Origin: Paracoccaceae bacterium
Lineage (GTDB): Bacteria > Pseudomonadota > Alphaproteobacteria > Rhodobacterales > Rhodobacteraceae
Reading direction: 5' to 3'
DNA length: 32,906 nt
NCBI GenBank assembly: GCA_902534325.1
Contig: CACAPQ010000025.1
Location: forward strand, 1 to 32,906
A model generated the notes under the pieces. That model saw nothing but the letters and a program-made list of their open reading frames with translations. It had not been told where the DNA came from and made no database searches. This document shows, one piece after another, positions 8,001 to 16,106 of this stretch (positions are counted from its first letter, which is position 1; each line of letters begins with the position of its first letter). Position numbers and translations under genes: made by a program.

Positions 8001-8783
8001 TTGAAGCTAAAGTTTACATCAATTTTTATATTGTCCTTCTTTACCTGTTTTTCAGTAAATGCATCAACTATCGAACAGAATAAATGTGTCAAAGAAATTG
8101 AGGAAGCCGTTAAAGAAATTAAATCTCGCGAGGGATACTTTGACATTAACCTAACTGATTTAGAAGGAAACGGACGCTACGAAATCTTGGTTGAAGAGGC
8201 TCACGGTGGAAACTGTTGTGCACCCAAATTATGGATTAAGCGTTTTGATGATCAATGCGGCGATAAAATTTTTCAATTTGAACGTTGGGGATCGGTTTGG
8301 GGTGGTTGGAAAGCAGTAAAAAGCTCATTATCTGATGGAATCGTTTTATTGACAGCAGAAAATGATCCATACGGAATAGGGGGTACGGACTTACTCAAGT
8401 CATACATAACTTATAAAATCGAAAAGGATGAAGTTATTTTTCACTCTTCTAAAAAGGCAGAGTTGCTACCTTCAATAATCGAAATAACATCTGCCCAACT
8501 GGCTGGCAGTAAAAACATTGATGAAAGAGTTGAAATGAAATTTGACTTAAATGGAGATGATATTCCTGAAAGTATTTCTTGCAGCTATTGGGATCGTTGG
8601 GGAGTGCTGAGTGATTGCAAGATACTAGCTAAAAATGGAAATAATTTATTAGGTGCTAAAGATTTTACAGCAAAAAGGTTGGGCGTTTTGTTTGATATTG
8701 AGAATGGATGGCACGTTTTAGTGGCAGATTATGACAGCCTACTGAGTTATATTGACGGGATAGGATTTAGTGAAAAAAATTAA
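8001..8783 (+). CDS. Secreted protein with FG-GAP-like calcium-binding motifs
   Basis: I chose TTG at 8001 because it follows GTGGGGA by eight bases and yields a clean signal peptide (KLKFTSIFILSFF, cleavage near VNAS). The open frame extends upstream to TTG 7938 but would cross the repeat cluster. The 260-aa product has two acidic segments resembling FG-GAP or EF-hand-like loops (DLEGNGRYEIL and DLNGDDIPESI) and several cysteines, consistent with a periplasmic fold. Function is unknown. It overlaps the next gene by 14 bases, so the two are probably translated together. Confidence 0.7.
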   Translation: MKLKFTSIFILSFFTCFSVNASTIEQNKCVKEIEEAVKEIKSREGYFDINLTDLEGNGRYEILVEEAHGGNCCAPKLWIKRFDDQCGDKIFQFERWGSVWGGWKAVKSSLSDGIVLLTAENDPYGIGGTDLLKSYITYKIEKDEVIFHSSKKAELLPSIIEITSAQLAGSKNIDERVEMKFDLNGDDIPESISCSYWDRWGVLSDCKILAKNGNNLLGAKDFTAKRLGVLFDIENGWHVLVADYDSLLSYIDGIGFSEKN

Positions 8784-9357
8784 TTTTAACTATTGGTTAG
8801 AGTTATTACTTAAAGTTATAGGCTTGATCGTTATTGGTGCTTTAGGTTGGCTTGCTTTTTTAATAGTTGTTTTTATGTGGATTTTTACAGGAACCAGAGA
8901 AGTCCCAAAACCAACACTACCAATATCAGAAAATATAAGTTTATGGGTTAACGAGAATTATGCTGATAATTTTCCCAAAGAACTTTTAGGTAATGTTGTT
9001 GCAATGAATTCGGATGGTTTCACCGACACAATTACTATCGGGCTTTATGCTTTAGAGGAAACCGCCTCAAAAAGTTTACAGACAACACTAGATAATAGGT
9101 TTGAGCTTGAAAAGATAGGCATGGACATTAACCAATATGTTGAAGACGCAATATGTTTCGGTAAAACTGATCATAATTCTTGGTTAATTAATGAAGCTAA
9201 AATAGATGAATATTTCACTTTTTGCTCCCAAATAAATAATTCAGAAAAAAAAGTTTATGAATTAATTATTAGGAAAAATGATTATGAATTCTCATTTATT
9301 AAAATCACTCACTATTTAAATAGTAACTTCTTTACAGTTTCGCACGGGAGCTCTTAA
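8770..9357 (+). CDS. Single-pass membrane protein, unknown function
   Basis: A GTG start overlaps the upstream gene by 14 bases. The 195-aa product has one hydrophobic helix at about 12-40 (IGLIVIGALGWLAFLIVVFM), then a hydrophilic, probably periplasmic domain with two cysteines (CFGK, FCSQ). No known domain is recognised. The overlap with the secreted FG-GAP-like protein suggests the two partner at the membrane. Confidence 0.7.
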   Translation: MKKINFNYWLELLLKVIGLIVIGALGWLAFLIVVFMWIFTGTREVPKPTLPISENISLWVNENYADNFPKELLGNVVAMNSDGFTDTITIGLYALEETASKSLQTTLDNRFELEKIGMDINQYVEDAICFGKTDHNSWLINEAKIDEYFTFCSQINNSEKKVYELIIRKNDYEFSFIKITHYLNSNFFTVSHGSS

Positions 9358-9454
9358 AAATTATCAAAAAACATGCAGGGCCACACGGGGTATGGGGGTA
9401 TTATATTCATGTACTCTTCAACAGATGGGGGGGGTGTCAGAGAGCTGTGGGCAG

Positions 9455-10129
9455 CTAGTTGCCAATAGGTTGAGTAAATGAAGGTGGATACTCAAATGAA
9501 GTTATTACACCCCAAAGTGATAACTCTCTTACGTCAGGATAATACATGTCCTCAAATCGAGTTTCGAACATACTTATTGCGAAGTCTGGAGATATATTTC
9601 TACTCTCAAAAAGTCTGATAAAACGATATTTAAGCCTGTCCAAATCTATCTCAGCCTGTACCTTATCTTCTCTCTGTTCCAGAAATGCAGGTTTATGGAT
9701 TCCAAGTATTCGATTTGTATAAACGTCTGGGAAGTATCTATTTTTGCCACTAGCAAAAATTAAAGCACAAGCACTTAAACATTCCTGCTGTTTATAATTA
9801 TTTGTACTCAACAAAGGTTTTTTCCAAATAAGTGTATTCAATTTATTTTGCTTTATAAGCTCTGCAATTTTCAAAGCTGCTTCAACATCTCCACCAATAG
9901 AAGCGCCAATTGAAATAACAGGAGCTACTACTTTGCACTTGCTACTTGGCTTTTCAAACTTTTCTTTAAGTTTAGTGGCTGTCAGAGGTGTAATCGTGCC
10001 TTCAATGCCAAGAATACAAAAGGATTCGTATAAGTTATGGGACAGTTTAAAATTTGAAACGACTGCTTGCTCAGTCGAAGATACTTTCGCAGCTATAATC
10101 AATAATAGTATGGTTAAGATACTTCGCAC
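9455..10129 (-). CDS. Periplasmic ClpP-like (COG3904-type) protein
   Basis: GTG at 10129 follows TTGGAG by six bases and gives a signal peptide (RSILTILLLIIAA). An upstream TTG at 10141 is possible but lacks a ribosome site. The 224-aa product shows the ClpP/crotonase pattern: ISIGASIGGDVEAALKIAE, a nucleophile-like Ser119 in CLSACALIFASG and His145 in LGIHKPAF. COG3904 proteins are predicted periplasmic proteins of unknown substrate. A second, larger member lies at 20857-21921, also on the minus strand. The two may share a precursor or target, which is inference. Confidence 0.75.
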   Translation of the reverse strand: MRSILTILLLIIAAKVSSTEQAVVSNFKLSHNLYESFCILGIEGTITPLTATKLKEKFEKPSSKCKVVAPVISIGASIGGDVEAALKIAELIKQNKLNTLIWKKPLLSTNNYKQQECLSACALIFASGKNRYFPDVYTNRILGIHKPAFLEQREDKVQAEIDLDRLKYRFIRLFESRNISPDFAISMFETRFEDMYYPDVRELSLWGVITSFEYPPSFTQPIGN

Positions 10130-10245
10130 TTTAAACTCCAAAACTTAGAGTAGATCAAAGCTACTATTGGCGCAATATTATTTGATATATAAAATTTGAA
10201 CGAGGGTCTGCATTACTAAGGAGATTTTCTTTAGGCTTAGATTTA

Positions 10246-11145
10246 TTAAGCCATGTATTGAAAACAAGGCTCCGACCTTCCAATCATTTTAGTTACGAAT
10301 TTATAGTCTTCATTATTGTCTAAAAGATCATCATCTATCCTAAAGATAATTTTAATGTGATCGACCAAGTCTTCACTATCTTCATAATAGGTATCTAATC
10401 CAAAGTGATCTGAAGCCCATTCATAAAATTCATCAATATCTAAATTTGAATAAATGCGTCTCGCTTCATGGATGCTTTTCTCATCAATATTTTTTACATC
10501 GAGAAATGCTTGCAAAAGCTCTCTTTCTCCATTTGCAAGCTGACGACAAGAAGCAATAGAAGTCTTTAGAACATTCATATTCTCTCTATAAATCTTTGAT
10601 CTGATTAATCGTTGAACGAGATAATCCGCTTTCTCTCTGACATGTTTATGTCCACTGAGAATTAGTCGCTCATATTGGCTTGGCATATTTTCAAAATCAT
10701 AAGTGCAGTCCTCAATATCCGTATCAAGGCACTGGGCATGATATTCCAAATCGAAGGTATTTGTATGAAACAGTACTGTATACTTTTCTCCTGTTAGACT
10801 GTCTGTTTTGGAAAAAGGAATTGCACAGTTAATACCACTTTCGGTTGACTCAGTAATACTTTGCAGAAGACCAAAAGGACATTTAATGTGGTTTACTTCT
10901 TCAGAAAGCATCTGTTCTTCAGTTATCACCCAATCCGGCAATCCAACATATACTTGAAGTTTATCTAGCCAGTTTGGATGAGTTTCGCTTTGTCTTTCAT
11001 TAAAACGTGACTGCGCAACCTTTAGCGACCAGAAGCTAAAGATAGCAGGAAGAAAGTCATATAAAATTTCAATGAGTTGGTCGGTAACTTTATCTAAGTT
11101 TAAGGCTTTTTTGAATGGTTTATCAAAGTAGTGGATAGTTGACAT
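10246..11145 (-). CDS. Uncharacterised cytoplasmic protein
   Basis: A 299-aa protein starting at ATG with GGAA six bases upstream. It has no signal peptide or TM helix, is rich in acidic residues and predicted helices, and ends with the acidic segment RIDDDLLDNNEDYKF. I recognise no domain. It is transcribed away from the strong inverted repeats at 11231-11330, which occupy its upstream region. It is one of the few cargo genes without an export signal. Confidence 0.7.
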   Translation of the reverse strand: MSTIHYFDKPFKKALNLDKVTDQLIEILYDFLPAIFSFWSLKVAQSRFNERQSETHPNWLDKLQVYVGLPDWVITEEQMLSEEVNHIKCPFGLLQSITESTESGINCAIPFSKTDSLTGEKYTVLFHTNTFDLEYHAQCLDTDIEDCTYDFENMPSQYERLILSGHKHVREKADYLVQRLIRSKIYRENMNVLKTSIASCRQLANGERELLQAFLDVKNIDEKSIHEARRIYSNLDIDEFYEWASDHFGLDTYYEDSEDLVDHIKIIFRIDDDLLDNNEDYKFVTKMIGRSEPCFQYMA

Positions 11146-11230
11146 TCAGGTTCCGTAATCAGTTTAAGGAACTCTTTACATAAGAATTGCATTCTCAATT
11201 TCAAGGGGTACGGTCAGTTTTTGTTCCTCT

Positions 11231-11330
11231 ACGTATACACACGTGCCTGCGTGTACGTACACCTACACTCACGCTCATACACACACTTCCTAACGTCAGT
11301 GAGAAGTGTGTGATGAGCTTGTGAGTGTAG
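11231..11330. promoter_or_regulatory. Large inverted-repeat cluster between divergent genes
   Basis: Two consecutive hairpins. At 11231-11260 an imperfect dyad is built on TACGTATACACACG. At 11263-11330 arms of about 26 bases pair: CTACACTCAC with GTGAGTGTAG, GCTCAT with ATGAGC, and ACACACTTC with GAAGTGTGT, around a 13-base loop with small bulges. No T-run follows on either strand, so a terminator is unlikely. It could be an origin or protein-binding cruciform, or a structured RNA leader for the small gene at 11391. Confidence 0.6.
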
Positions 11331-11390
11331 GAAGTACTACCTCTCAAACATCTCCACTCTCAGCAAACCTAACAAGTGATGGAGATCACA

Positions 11391-11549
11391 ATGACTTATG
11401 AATTAGAAAATTTAGCGAATAAAACTTTTCGTGATGAAGAGTTTATTCAATTTCAAAAAGAAGAACTGTTTCTAGACTTAGAAGATCTATCTGACTTCCG
11501 CCCCATCGGGGAAGTCCTGAAACAAATGTCATTCAATTTCTATTCCTAA
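11391..11549 (+). CDS. 52-aa acidic protein, unknown
   Basis: A short gene supported by GGAG six bases before its ATG and by a free ribosome site for the DUF5710 gene 30 bases after its stop. The product starts MTYELENLANKTF, is acidic and helical, and has no TM segment. A strong hairpin (GACTTCC to GGAAGTC, 11493-11516) lies near its 3' end and may stabilise or attenuate the mRNA. Size and position recall small regulatory or anti-defence proteins, but that is not demonstrated. Confidence 0.55.
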   Translation: MTYELENLANKTFRDEEFIQFQKEELFLDLEDLSDFRPIGEVLKQMSFNFYS

Positions 11550-11579
11550 ACCAAACCACAGCTATAAAGGAGAATTTTC

Positions 11580-11771
11580 ATGGCTAAACGATTTTATTTA
11601 GAGTGCCCATTTGACGAAAAAGATATGTGCAAAAACATAGGTGGTCGATGGGATATGGATGAACGGAAGTGGTATGTACCTGCTGAACTTGATCCAGATC
11701 AGTTCCGCAGATGGTGGCCTGCAGATGCAAGTGAAAGCAAGACGCATCTTACCATCGTATCCAACGATTAA
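11580..11771 (+). CDS. DUF5710-like small protein
   Basis: A 63-aa protein with AAAGGAG before the ATG. It matches the short DUF5710 pattern: FYLECPFDEKDMCKNIGG, RWDMDERKWYVPAEL. This module is common in mobile-element proteins such as large conjugative primases or DNA-processing proteins, where it occurs alone or as an appended domain. It may bind nucleic acid, but its function is not established. It is probably co-transcribed with the 52-aa gene upstream. Confidence 0.75.
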   Translation: MAKRFYLECPFDEKDMCKNIGGRWDMDERKWYVPAELDPDQFRRWWPADASESKTHLTIVSND

Positions 11772-11894
11772 ACGAAACTAGTTTTGGTGGTGGCTAATAG
11801 CCATCACTAGAACCATAATTTGGAAGCTAATGCCTGAAAAATTTTCTTCATGGTTCTTAATAAACTTAATTAAAACTTTATTCTAATTCTTAGC

Positions 11895-12362
11895 TTAGTA
11901 CCTATCCCATACATCGTACTTTTCCCAGACCTTGCATGAAGAATTTTGCATCATAAATCGACCAAAATCTACTCCGTTAACAGAACAATATCCAACCAAC
12001 CGATCGTAAGTTTTTGCACCAGTTAACTCACAAATCATCTTTGATCCTTCAAATTGCTTTGCAACTCTAGTTGCGTATCTTCCTTTTTGTGTTTTGTTTT
12101 CAGGACAATTCAGGGCTGCCAGCCTTATAGCTATTCCATCAACCTCAACTGTATCTCCGTCTCGCACATGCGTTACCGTGCCAGAAAGAATACTGTCAGG
12201 TTTTGGAGTTTTTGAGGAAGAAGAGCTATTCTTTCGATGGCAGTGATAGGGTTGAGAGCCAGCATGGCAACCTTGTTTATTTAAACCTCCGCTATGGGAG
12301 CCCGCTAAGGGCGCGAGCATGATTGCAAATAAACTAGTGAATAATAAGGAGGTATATTTCAT
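11895..12362 (-). CDS. Secreted thermonuclease-like nuclease (SNase fold)
   Basis: A 155-aa exported protein. A signal peptide (about 1-20) is followed by a compact HSGGLNKQGCHAG...YHCHR motif, probably metal-binding, and a Ser-rich linker. An SNase-like domain spans about 60-145. Residues aligning with staphylococcal nuclease are Asp68 (RDGDTV), Arg80 (IRLAALNCPE), Glu88 and Arg121 (YDRLVGY); the position of Asp40 is Asn85. Activity is likely but not certain. Its ATG overlaps the stop of the carboxypeptidase homologue by four bases (ATGA), so the two are translationally coupled. A periplasmic nuclease in an island could attack incoming DNA. Confidence 0.85.
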   Translation of the reverse strand: MKYTSLLFTSLFAIMLAPLAGSHSGGLNKQGCHAGSQPYHCHRKNSSSSSKTPKPDSILSGTVTHVRDGDTVEVDGIAIRLAALNCPENKTQKGRYATRVAKQFEGSKMICELTGAKTYDRLVGYCSVNGVDFGRFMMQNSSCKVWEKYDVWDRY

Positions 12363-13171
12363 TCTAATTTTTCAAAACTCACTTTTCTAAATCCAAGATC
12401 TCGAAGTTTATGGATTTGGCTTATCATCGTAGTTGTGCTTCTTCCGCCGAATATAACGATAATAACGCTTTTTCCTAATTGTGAATTATATACTGCCGCA
12501 CTGTAGCCTGATGCACGTGTATAACCCGTTTTTGCTCCAATTATTGTCTCGTCTGAGTTTAGTAGGCGTCTCGCAGAGTTTTTTATAGTTTTAACGCCGG
12601 CGCTAGTTGTCTTTCTTCGGAATAAATTAAAGTAATCAGGAAAATCATCATGAAGAGCTTTAAATAATATGGCCATATCCGTTGTGGTTGTTAAATGACC
12701 ACTTTCCGTTAATCCATGTGCATTTTTAAAAGTAGATCGGGCCATACCTAGCCGCTTAGCTGTTCTATTCATTCGCCGTGCAAAAGTAGCCTCAGAGCCC
12801 TCTAGATACTCTGCTATAGCCGTTGATGCGTCATTTGCACCCTGAACACCCACAGCTCTCAAAAGGTATCTAAGCCTTATTTCCTGCCCTTGTCTTAATC
12901 CAAGTTTGGCAGGAGCCTCCCACGCTGCATGATTGGAAATCTCTACTCTATCATCAAGGCCAACCTCACCGTTCTCGATAGCCTCAAAAGTAACATATAA
13001 TGTCATAAGTTTAGTTATGCCTGCTGGATGTAAGCGCATTTTATCATCTTCGGCAAAAAGTATCTCGCCTGTCAGTCCGTCCATTACTGTGGCCGCATAT
13101 TTATCAGCAAATACAATTGATGTATTCCAACTGATCAATAAGAATAAAAGTACTGCCCTTAAAAAAAACAT
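12359..13171 (-). CDS. D,D-carboxypeptidase homologue (S11) lacking both active serines
   Basis: A 270-aa protein with a signal peptide and the S11 penicillin-binding fold (PBP5/DacA type, without the C-terminal domain). The conserved motifs are in place but altered. The SxxK motif reads GITK (Gly51, Lys54) in the context HPAGITKLMT. The SxN motif reads GAN (Gly111, Asn113) in VQGANDAS. KTG is intact (214-216). Codons are GGC and GGT, each one base from a serine codon. Without the nucleophile it should not hydrolyse peptides, so a peptidoglycan-stem-peptide binding or scaffold role is inferred. It is coupled to the downstream secreted nuclease gene. Confidence 0.9.
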   Translation of the reverse strand: MFFLRAVLLFLLISWNTSIVFADKYAATVMDGLTGEILFAEDDKMRLHPAGITKLMTLYVTFEAIENGEVGLDDRVEISNHAAWEAPAKLGLRQGQEIRLRYLLRAVGVQGANDASTAIAEYLEGSEATFARRMNRTAKRLGMARSTFKNAHGLTESGHLTTTTDMAILFKALHDDFPDYFNLFRRKTTSAGVKTIKNSARRLLNSDETIIGAKTGYTRASGYSAAVYNSQLGKSVIIVIFGGRSTTTMISQIHKLRDLGFRKVSFEKLE

Positions 13172-13245
13172 ATGCTCGATTTCTTTTTGATACTAGGCTA
13201 ACAAAAATTTAGATATTTTCAAAAATATTTTTGGAGGGGAAAATT

Positions 13246-13734
13246 TTGAAACGTTTCATAGCCTTTTTTATGTTTTCGATATTCTCATTTGTGCACCCAA
13301 CTTTGTCAGAGATATTACTTAAACCAAAGGAAAGACCAGAGATTATTCGTGTCGCATTAGAAGTGATGGCTATGTGCGGTCCTTCAAAAGGTAACGCCTA
13401 TTTTTTTAAAGATGCATTATACAACCCAGATGGCGGTTCTTGGATGGAAGATGGTATGTCTAATGGGCAAGTTACGCTCGTAAAAGACGGCGATAGCTAT
13501 GATATTTTGTTTGGTGATGCTGCCGGTGGAAGCGGATACAAGCAGGACGGAGCACAAGTATTCATGTTGCACTCAGGCGAGAAGTTCATTCGAGTAGGGG
13601 CCTTCGCTGGTAATTATGCTGATATCTATAACTTTGATCGCGAGGACAACAAATTAGTTTGGTCTTCTAATAAATCGGGGCCATTCTCAGGAAAAGTAGC
13701 TGTTTATGAGAGTGATTGTACTTTTATAAATTAA
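13246..13734 (+). CDS. Secreted protein, unknown
   Basis: TTG at 13246 is preceded by GGAGGGG at seven bases and gives a signal peptide (KRFIAFFMFSIFSFVHPTLS). A TTG at 13231 overlaps that ribosome site and is less likely. The 162-aa product is a beta-rich periplasmic-type protein with cysteines near both ends (MAMCGPSK and ESDCTF), which could form a disulphide. No family is recognised. It is divergent from the carboxypeptidase homologue and lies 67 bases before the motor-like operon, possibly as its first gene. Confidence 0.7.
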   Translation: MKRFIAFFMFSIFSFVHPTLSEILLKPKERPEIIRVALEVMAMCGPSKGNAYFFKDALYNPDGGSWMEDGMSNGQVTLVKDGDSYDILFGDAAGGSGYKQDGAQVFMLHSGEKFIRVGAFAGNYADIYNFDREDNKLVWSSNKSGPFSGKVAVYESDCTFIN

Positions 13735-13801
13735 ATTCTTCTTCAATAATATTTTCTAACCGTTAGTATTAACTTGATTAAAGTAAAGAAAAGTAAAAAC
13801 A

Positions 13802-15289
13802 ATGAGTAATTCCGCACTCTCTAAGCTCATGGACGCCTTCAAAACGCCTCAGCATGACTACAAGGTTAATACAGAAATTTTTGGTCAGTTTGATCCCGAT
13901 AAAGTTGCCAAAGAATTAAAACTGGAGAAGGTAGGTGCTGAGAAGGGGAAGTTAAACCAGCCTGCTTCTAAATCTCAAATTCCTGATGAAATTGAAACTC
14001 AAATTCAGGAACGTATTGAAGCAGCAAAAGCCACAGCCAATGAGAGTGCTGAAAATCAAATCTATACTTACAACGAACGCATTTCAAACCTAGATTTTGA
14101 AGGTCATTTTTCTGAGTTGAGGCAAGCTGGTCCTGAGGCTGTCAGTAGAATACAAGGACTGGTTCAGACTGGCCTAAACGAAATGAATACGCGTAGGCGT
14201 AAACTGCTCGATGTTGAAAAAGAGTATAAATATTTTCGTGAGACTAATGGTCTGGAAAACCGAACTGCAAAAATGACCACATCTACAGGAACTTTTATTA
14301 GAATTTTGCTAATTTTAATTATGGTTGTTTCTGAAACCTACTTTAACGGAACTTATTTAGCCAAAGGTAGCACACAGGGTCTAATTGGTGGTGTTTTTGA
14401 AGCAGCTACGTTTGCCATTCTCAATATAGGCTTTTCAATAATTTTAACCGTTTATGTGATTAAGCAGTTTGCCAGACGAGGTATGGCTTGGAAACTATTA
14501 GGCCTAATCGGGATTGTTGGTTGGCTCGCTACTGTAATCGTAATTAATTTAATGTTAGCACATTTTAGAGAGGCCTCTTCGTTGTCTATTTTTGAGGAGG
14601 GCGTGGGTGCCGATCTAATTAATCAGATTTTAAGTAATCCTCTTGGATTGACCCAGCTTGAAAGTTGGATGCTTTTTGGCGTGGGTATGCTGGTTGCAAC
14701 TGTTACACTAGTAGATGTTATAACGTTTTCTGACATATATCCCGGATACACAAAAGTTCAGAAGAAATGGGATGAATTTACTGATGATTATAAAGATGAG
14801 TACGACGCTCTGAAGGAAGAGTTAGACGACATTAAAGAAGAATACGCAAATGTTTTAAAAGAAATTGGAAATTCGCTATCTGCAAGATTACAACATTTAG
14901 ATCATATCATGTCTGGACGTACCCGACTGCAGGTCCTTTATGATGGGCATCACGAACTACTACAACGAGCCGCAAACGCGCTCTTTTCGTATTACTACGA
15001 AGCAAATAGAGCCGCTCGTACCGATGCAGCGCCAGAGCGATTTAATAAGCGATATATAGTTGCGAAAATGGTTCTTAGTTCTGGAAAAACTATTCAGCCA
15101 CGAGAAGCCCAAAAAATTAAAGACCGGATCGCAGAGGGTAAAACAATTTTAGACGAGCAGCTCAAAACAGTATTGGATGAGTACGCCAAAGGAATAAATC
15201 AATATCGAAATCTCGATATTTTAAATGAAGAGTATGAATATGGCGAGGAGCCGAAGGTCAAGAAAGAGGCGGAGCCGATCCAAGAGTAA
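13802..15289 (+). CDS. Four-TM coiled-coil membrane protein (motor-like operon, gene 1)
   Basis: A 495-aa integral membrane protein. A hydrophilic N-terminal cytoplasmic region (1-160) contains helical segments (about 62-90 and 130-145). TM helices lie at about 163-182, 197-220, 231-254 and 287-309, and a long charged helix follows (about 315-365, then 370-470). I recognise no family. The architecture, membrane core plus long cytoplasmic coiled coil, resembles proton-channel-associated proteins rather than a transporter. The next gene begins inside its 3' end, so it is part of the same complex by context. The ribosome site is weak. Confidence 0.75.
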   Translation: MSNSALSKLMDAFKTPQHDYKVNTEIFGQFDPDKVAKELKLEKVGAEKGKLNQPASKSQIPDEIETQIQERIEAAKATANESAENQIYTYNERISNLDFEGHFSELRQAGPEAVSRIQGLVQTGLNEMNTRRRKLLDVEKEYKYFRETNGLENRTAKMTTSTGTFIRILLILIMVVSETYFNGTYLAKGSTQGLIGGVFEAATFAILNIGFSIILTVYVIKQFARRGMAWKLLGLIGIVGWLATVIVINLMLAHFREASSLSIFEEGVGADLINQILSNPLGLTQLESWMLFGVGMLVATVTLVDVITFSDIYPGYTKVQKKWDEFTDDYKDEYDALKEELDDIKEEYANVLKEIGNSLSARLQHLDHIMSGRTRLQVLYDGHHELLQRAANALFSYYYEANRAARTDAAPERFNKRYIVAKMVLSSGKTIQPREAQKIKDRIAEGKTILDEQLKTVLDEYAKGINQYRNLDILNEEYEYGEEPKVKKEAEPIQE

Positions 15290-16106
15290 TATTGGAGCAT
15301 TCGCTACCATCTTAGGAGCATTGGCAGTTCTTGCTATTTTGGTGGGAGCTGGCGTCTTTTTATTCTTAAATACTGAAAAGGAAATTGCTTTAAACGATGA
15401 CGACCTCTGTCCAAATAGAGGTTCACGTGGAACAGTGGCTGTTTTATTGGATACAACTGACGAATTGGCAGCGGTAACTAAGTCAGAAGTACGTGAAAGC
15501 ATTCTCAATATGCAGCGGGAATTGCCTAGGTTTTATCGGGCTTCCGTTTACACTTTTGATGAAAAGGGCCTGTCCGATGAACCACTTGCCAGTGTTTGTA
15601 ATCCGGGCAGTTTAAATCAGATGGATGACCTTGCAAGGCAGGGTTTGACAGCAAACCCAGCTTTAATAAATCGAAAATTCAGTGAATTTGAAGATAAAAT
15701 ATCATCTGCTATTTCATCGGTATTTAGACAAAAGTTTGAGGCTAAGCAGTCTCCAATTCTTGGCTCTCTACAAAATCTTGGCGCAAGTCTTCCAAGGCCA
15801 GTAGATATTGATGACGAAAAGTATCTAGCTGGCAGAAATAAAGTCATTCTTGTGACAGATTTTTTAGAGCATACTGATGTGTTCTCTAACTATCGATCTG
15901 GATTGAATATTACAGCATTTGCAAATAGTAGAGCTACCGAAAAGTTTGGAAAATCATACAAAGATATTGATCTTAACGTTCTGCTTGTGAGGAGAAATGT
16001 TGAGGGGTTCACTACCATGCAATTAGCACAGTTTTGGGCTCAAATTTTTAAAAGCGAGTTTAAATCTGATATTATGTCACTGAAAATTATCTCTGGTGAA
16101 CTGTAA
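15240..16106 (+). CDS. Membrane-anchored vWA-like protein (motor-like operon, gene 2)
   Basis: ATG at 15240 follows GAAGAG by seven bases; ATG 15225 and 15234 are in frame but poorly supported. The 288-aa product has an extremely basic N-terminus (MARSRRSRKRRSRSKS), one TM helix (about 18-43, N-in), then a periplasmic domain of Rossmann-like pattern: VAVLLDTTDELAAVT at 66-80 and KVILVTDFLEHT at 201-212. This fits a von Willebrand A-type fold, but the metal site DxSxS is degenerate (Asp71-x-Thr73-x-Glu75). Such domains assemble protein complexes. The gene overlaps gene 1 by 50 bases, and its stop shares a base with gene 3, so stoichiometric production is likely. Confidence 0.7.
   Translation: MARSRRSRKRRSRSKSNIGAFATILGALAVLAILVGAGVFLFLNTEKEIALNDDDLCPNRGSRGTVAVLLDTTDELAAVTKSEVRESILNMQRELPRFYRASVYTFDEKGLSDEPLASVCNPGSLNQMDDLARQGLTANPALINRKFSEFEDKISSAISSVFRQKFEAKQSPILGSLQNLGASLPRPVDIDDEKYLAGRNKVILVTDFLEHTDVFSNYRSGLNITAFANSRATEKFGKSYKDIDLNVLLVRRNVEGFTTMQLAQFWAQIFKSEFKSDIMSLKIISGEL

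Noticed and set aside
9427-9434. G8 tract as a phase-variation site
   Set aside because: It lies between convergent genes and in neither reading frame or promoter.
9373-9468. 31-codon plus-strand ORF with a G8 run
   Set aside because: No ribosome site, overlaps the end of the minus-strand ClpP-like gene, low-complexity product; probably chance.
11146-11390. Possible intrinsic terminator in the cruciform region
   Set aside because: No T-run follows the hairpins on either strand, and the flanking genes are divergent.
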